Assembly (NCBI GenBank): GCA_903883985.1
Contig: CAISDD010000282.1
Coordinates: 1-9,506 of the forward strand
Direction: 5' to 3'
Source: an uncultured Pseudomonadota bacterium
GTDB lineage: Bacteria; Pseudomonadota; Gammaproteobacteria; Burkholderiales; Thiobacillaceae
Length of the DNA stretch: 9,506 nucleotides
Shown in pieces: positions 7,159 through 9,506 of the stretch. The stretch's first letter is position 1, and every line of letters starts with the position of its first letter. Below the pieces are notes generated by a model. That model searched no databases. It had not been told where the DNA came from and saw only the letters and a list, made by a program, of their open reading frames with translations. Position numbers and translations under genes: made by a program.

Positions 7159-9273
7159 GTGAGCTTGAGTCCCAAGGTTGCCCTGTCGCAAGACTTCCTG
7201 CTGCAACTCAGTAAGCTGCCCATGAATGTCCATACGAAGGTCATGAAGTGGGCCATCCAATTCCAGGCCGACCCGACGAGCACGGCAATCAACTACGAGA
7301 ACATCCTCGGGGCGCGGGACCCGAACCTGAAGTCGGTCCGAGTGGACAAGGATTGGCGGGGCATCGTATTCAAGCCCAGCACAGGCGATGTGTATGTGCT
7401 TCTCTACGTGAACCATCACGATGATGCATACCACTGGGCGGAAAACCGTAAGCTGACCATCAACCCGGTCACCGGCGCCATGCAGCTAGTGATGCTGGAG
7501 AGCGTGGTGGAACAGGCGCCTGCCCCAGCTGCAAACGATTCCAACCTGTCGTCTGCCGCGCCGGTGGAAGCGGCCACGCCTGCCCCAGCGATTCCGCTGT
7601 TCACCCAGGTGTCCGACCATGAGTTGATGAGCCTCGGCGTACCTGAGGAACTATTGACCGAGGTACGCCGGATAGAGACGGAAGAACAACTGGACTCGTT
7701 GCAGGCGCAATTGCCCCTGGAGGCCTACGAGGGCCTGTTCCTGGTGGCTGCTGGCGATACCGTCGACCAGGTGCTGGTCGCACGCGAGACGCGGGTGGAC
7801 CGTGTCATCGATACGGAGGACTTCGCTGTCGCACTCACGACACCGGAATCCCAGTCCCGCTTCGTGGTCGTCAATGATGACGAAACCATGATTGCCATCA
7901 TGAACGCCCCCTTGGCCCAGTGGAGGGTGTTCCTGCACCCCACGCAGCACAAACTCGCGATGGGAGACCGCAGCGGGCCGGTGCGAGTCCTCGGAGGAGC
8001 AGGCACCGGCAAGACGGTGCTGGCCATGCATCGAGCCAAATGGTTGGCGGAAAACCGCACCCTGCCTGGGAAGAAGGTGCTGTTCACCACCTTCACCAAA
8101 AATCTGGCTCTCGACATCGACCAGAACCTGCGCACCCTTTGCTGCGCCGATACCCTGGCCCAGCTCGAAATCAAGAACCTTGACGCCTGGGTGAACGGCT
8201 TCATGCGTAGCCGCAAGTTCGAGCAGCGTATCGTGTACGACCGCAAGCATGACGCTTCTTTGCAAGCGTGGCAGGCTGCCCTGGCCGTAAAGAATGACTC
8301 GCTGGATTTACCCGACCACTTTTACGAGCAAGAACTGGAGCAGGTCATCCTTGCCCAGGGCATCACGACCCTAGACCAATATCGGACGGCGCGCCGCATT
8401 GGCCGCGGCGTGATACTCAGCCGGGCCAAACGTGATGCCATTTGGCCCGTGTTCGAGGAATATCGTGGGCAACTGGCATCACGAAGGCTAAAGGAAGTCG
8501 ACGACGCCTATCGCGAAGTGGCTGACCTACTTAACAAGGATAAAGAACGGGTCGAACCCTATAGCGCAATCGTGGTCGACGAGACACAAGATTTTGGCCC
8601 GCAGGCCTTACGCCTGCTCAGGGCCATGATTGCGGCTGGAAGCAACGACCTGTTTTTCGTGGGGGATGGCCATCAGCGCATCTATAGCCGACACAAGGCT
8701 GCCATGAGCAAGTGTGGCATCGACATCCGAGGCCGCTCCCGGAAGCTCTACCTTAATTACCGGACGACCGATGAAATCCGGCGCCAGGCGGTTGCCTTGC
8801 TGGAGGGATGCGAAATCGATGACCTCGACGAGGGTCACGACGAGACCAAGCGGTACAAGTCCGTGTCCCATGGACCCAAACCCGAGTTAATGAATGTGGA
8901 TGGGCTGGAAGAAGCTGCGGAGAGAGCGGCCCAGTTTATCCAGCAGTGGAAGGCCACCGAGGGTGAGAGTTCGCCCTTGTCAATCTGCGTCATAGTGTCC
9001 AGTGAGAAGAACCGGGATGCACTGTCGAACCGGTTGCAGATCGCTGGCCTTCGTTGTGTTGCCATTACCTCCCAAAGTAACCACGCAGACGCCCGCGATG
9101 TGGTACACATGGCGACCATGCACCGCACCAAGGGACTGGAATTCGACTGCGTGGTTGTTGTTGCGCCGAAGAGTTATCTGGGGATGCCGGAGGACACGGA
9201 AACCCAGAGAAAGCTGCTTTACGTCGCTCTGACCAGAGCGAAAAGGGGGGCTTTGCTACTCAAGATGAACTGA
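7159..9273 (+). CDS. RelE/ParE-like domain fused to a UvrD/Rep-type SF1 helicase
   Basis: This 704-residue protein has three parts. Residues about 8-105 resemble a RelE/ParE fold: DFLLQLSKLP, a helix, then SVRVDKDWRGIVFK, DVYVLLYVNHHDDAYHWA and NRKL. A Pro/Ala-rich linker (about 115-146) and a small helical region (about 150-215, with LMSLGVPEELL and LPLEAYEGLFL) follow. The rest is a complete SF1A motor: Q-motif-like LHPTQHKLA, Walker A GGAGTGKT (K285), motif Ia TFTKNLA, motif II VVDETQD (D474-E475), motif III FVGDGHQRIY (500-509), motif IV LNYRT with R535, motif V MHRTKGLEFD (654-663) and motif VI YVALTRAK (688-695). No nuclease domain follows the motor. UvrD/Rep enzymes translocate 3'-5' on single-stranded DNA using ATP. 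It begins with GTG behind a strong AGGAG, four bases after the large helicase stop, so the two products are made together and probably act together. The toxin-like domain may sense, cleave or simply bind; its activity cannot be read from sequence. Confidence 0.88.
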   Translation: MSLSPKVALSQDFLLQLSKLPMNVHTKVMKWAIQFQADPTSTAINYENILGARDPNLKSVRVDKDWRGIVFKPSTGDVYVLLYVNHHDDAYHWAENRKLTINPVTGAMQLVMLESVVEQAPAPAANDSNLSSAAPVEAATPAPAIPLFTQVSDHELMSLGVPEELLTEVRRIETEEQLDSLQAQLPLEAYEGLFLVAAGDTVDQVLVARETRVDRVIDTEDFAVALTTPESQSRFVVVNDDETMIAIMNAPLAQWRVFLHPTQHKLAMGDRSGPVRVLGGAGTGKTVLAMHRAKWLAENRTLPGKKVLFTTFTKNLALDIDQNLRTLCCADTLAQLEIKNLDAWVNGFMRSRKFEQRIVYDRKHDASLQAWQAALAVKNDSLDLPDHFYEQELEQVILAQGITTLDQYRTARRIGRGVILSRAKRDAIWPVFEEYRGQLASRRLKEVDDAYREVADLLNKDKERVEPYSAIVVDETQDFGPQALRLLRAMIAAGSNDLFFVGDGHQRIYSRHKAAMSKCGIDIRGRSRKLYLNYRTTDEIRRQAVALLEGCEIDDLDEGHDETKRYKSVSHGPKPELMNVDGLEEAAERAAQFIQQWKATEGESSPLSICVIVSSEKNRDALSNRLQIAGLRCVAITSQSNHADARDVVHMATMHRTKGLEFDCVVVVAPKSYLGMPEDTETQRKLLYVALTRAKRGALLLKMN

Positions 9274-9321
9274 GAGACACGACATCAATAATCTGGCTCT
9301 ATATGAAAGACAGTGGGTAGG
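9274..9321. other. Short spacer between helicase operon and IS; predicted 8-bp target site
   Basis: These 48 bases after the helicase stop carry no gene, hairpin or U-tract, so no intrinsic terminator for the operon is visible before the IS. The last eight bases, TGGGTAGG (9314-9321), are the predicted target-site duplication if the IS66-type element begins at 9322. IS66-family elements usually make 8-bp duplications. The second copy would lie beyond the window. Confidence 0.45.
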
Positions 9322-9351
9322 GTAACCGTTCACCCCCCCCCATGAAATCCC

Positions 9352-9380
9352 TTCTAAAGCAGCCTGTTACCGGTGATAAT
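9352..9380 (+). promoter_or_regulatory. Possible sigma-70 promoter for the IS transposase
   Basis: GATAAT at 9375-9380 is one base from the TATAAT consensus. A weak -35 candidate, TTCTAA (9352-9357), lies 17 bases upstream. The expected transcription start is just upstream of the ribosome binding site at about 9396-9402. The -35 matches only about three of six consensus positions. Confidence 0.3.
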
Positions 9381-9407
9381 TCGGGAACTTGATGAAGAAG
9401 AGACGCG

Positions 9408-9506
9408 ATGTACCTGAGCAAGCATGACCTCCTGCAGATGAACGACGAGTGGCTGGAAGAGCTGCCCGCGGAGCATTTACTGAAGGTATCAAAGCGCTTG
9501 CTGCAC
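9408..9506 (+). CDS. N-terminal fragment of a probable IS66-family transposase (TnpC type)
   Basis: An ATG at 9408 opens a frame that runs uninterrupted to the window edge, giving 33 residues that begin MYLSKHDLLQ and continue with a leucine-rich helical pattern ending LLKVSKRLLH. A purine-rich AGAAGAG (9396-9402) sits five bases before the start. From memory, single-ORF IS66-type transposases open with such a leucine-rich helix, followed by a conserved N-x-S-x-P-P-S-S segment that would lie just past the edge. The IS-like GTAACCG tip 86 bases upstream supports the call. The fragment is too short to show zinc-binding or DDE catalytic residues, so the family assignment is moderate. Confidence 0.55.
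   Translation, partial: MYLSKHDLLQMNDEWLEELPAEHLLKVSKRLLH

Larger units (their letters stand above)
9322..9506 (+). mobile_element. Left end of a probable IS66-family (ISBst12-like) insertion sequence, truncated by the window
   Basis: A GTAACCGTTCACC sequence at 9322-9334 opens the segment, followed by a run of nine C (9333-9341). IS66-family terminal repeats typically begin with GTAA. Only about 85 bases separate this tip from an ORF start at 9408 whose N-terminus looks like an IS66-type TnpC. This leaves no room for tnpA and tnpB, so the element would belong to the single-ORF ISBst12-like group. The right end is outside the window, so the terminal inverted repeat and the target duplication cannot be confirmed here. 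Confidence 0.55.

Noticed and set aside
6781..7434. 217-codon minus-strand frame across the junction of the two helicase genes
   Set aside because: It is antisense to both coding ends and the clear AGGAG/GTG initiation site; there is no independent support.
1..9506. CRISPR array, tRNA or rRNA genes
   Set aside because: I saw no regularly spaced repeats, cloverleaf-like segments or rRNA-like sequence; coding sequence fills nearly the whole window.

Overview
The window is GC-rich throughout, and every gene I can support lies on the + strand. GC content, codon choice and a palindromic repeat of a type I associate with Burkholderiales/Rhodocyclales point to a proteobacterium, probably a betaproteobacterium. 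No phylogenetic marker is present, so this is only a suggestion. The content is accessory: a toxin-antitoxin pair, two large helicases of the kind found in phage-defence islands, and the left part of an insertion sequence.

Layout: bases 18-610 hold a Phd/YefM-type antitoxin and a ParE/RelE-type toxin joined by an ATGA overlap. After 37 bases comes a 2168-residue protein (648-7154). It has a split superfamily 2 helicase core, several zinc-binding cysteine clusters, a coiled coil, a DUF1998/MrfA-type zinc-binding region and a C-terminal Vsr-like nuclease domain. This is the general architecture of DruE-like helicases (Druantia) and relatives of the DISARM and Dpd helicases. Four bases after its stop, a strong Shine-Dalgarno and a GTG start open a 704-residue protein (7159-9273) that joins an N-terminal RelE/ParE-like domain to a complete UvrD/Rep-type superfamily 1 helicase. 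After a 48-base spacer, what looks like the left end of an IS66-family element of the single-ORF type (ISBst12-like) starts at 9322, with its transposase gene from 9408 running off the window.

How the genes may work together (inference): the two helicase genes are almost certainly co-transcribed and translationally coupled, so they probably form one nucleic-acid-surveillance or anti-phage unit. The large protein would supply 3'-5' type translocation and DNA cleavage. The SF1 helicase would supply a second motor carrying a toxin-like sensor or nuclease module. The upstream TA pair may be an addiction module that stabilises the locus or a functional part of it. The most striking details are the RelE-helicase fusion, a complex palindromic repeat translated in frame inside the large helicase, and the Vsr-like domain at its C-terminus. 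The typical partners of Druantia, DISARM or Dpd are not in the window. The IS may separate further downstream components, and upstream genes lie outside the view.
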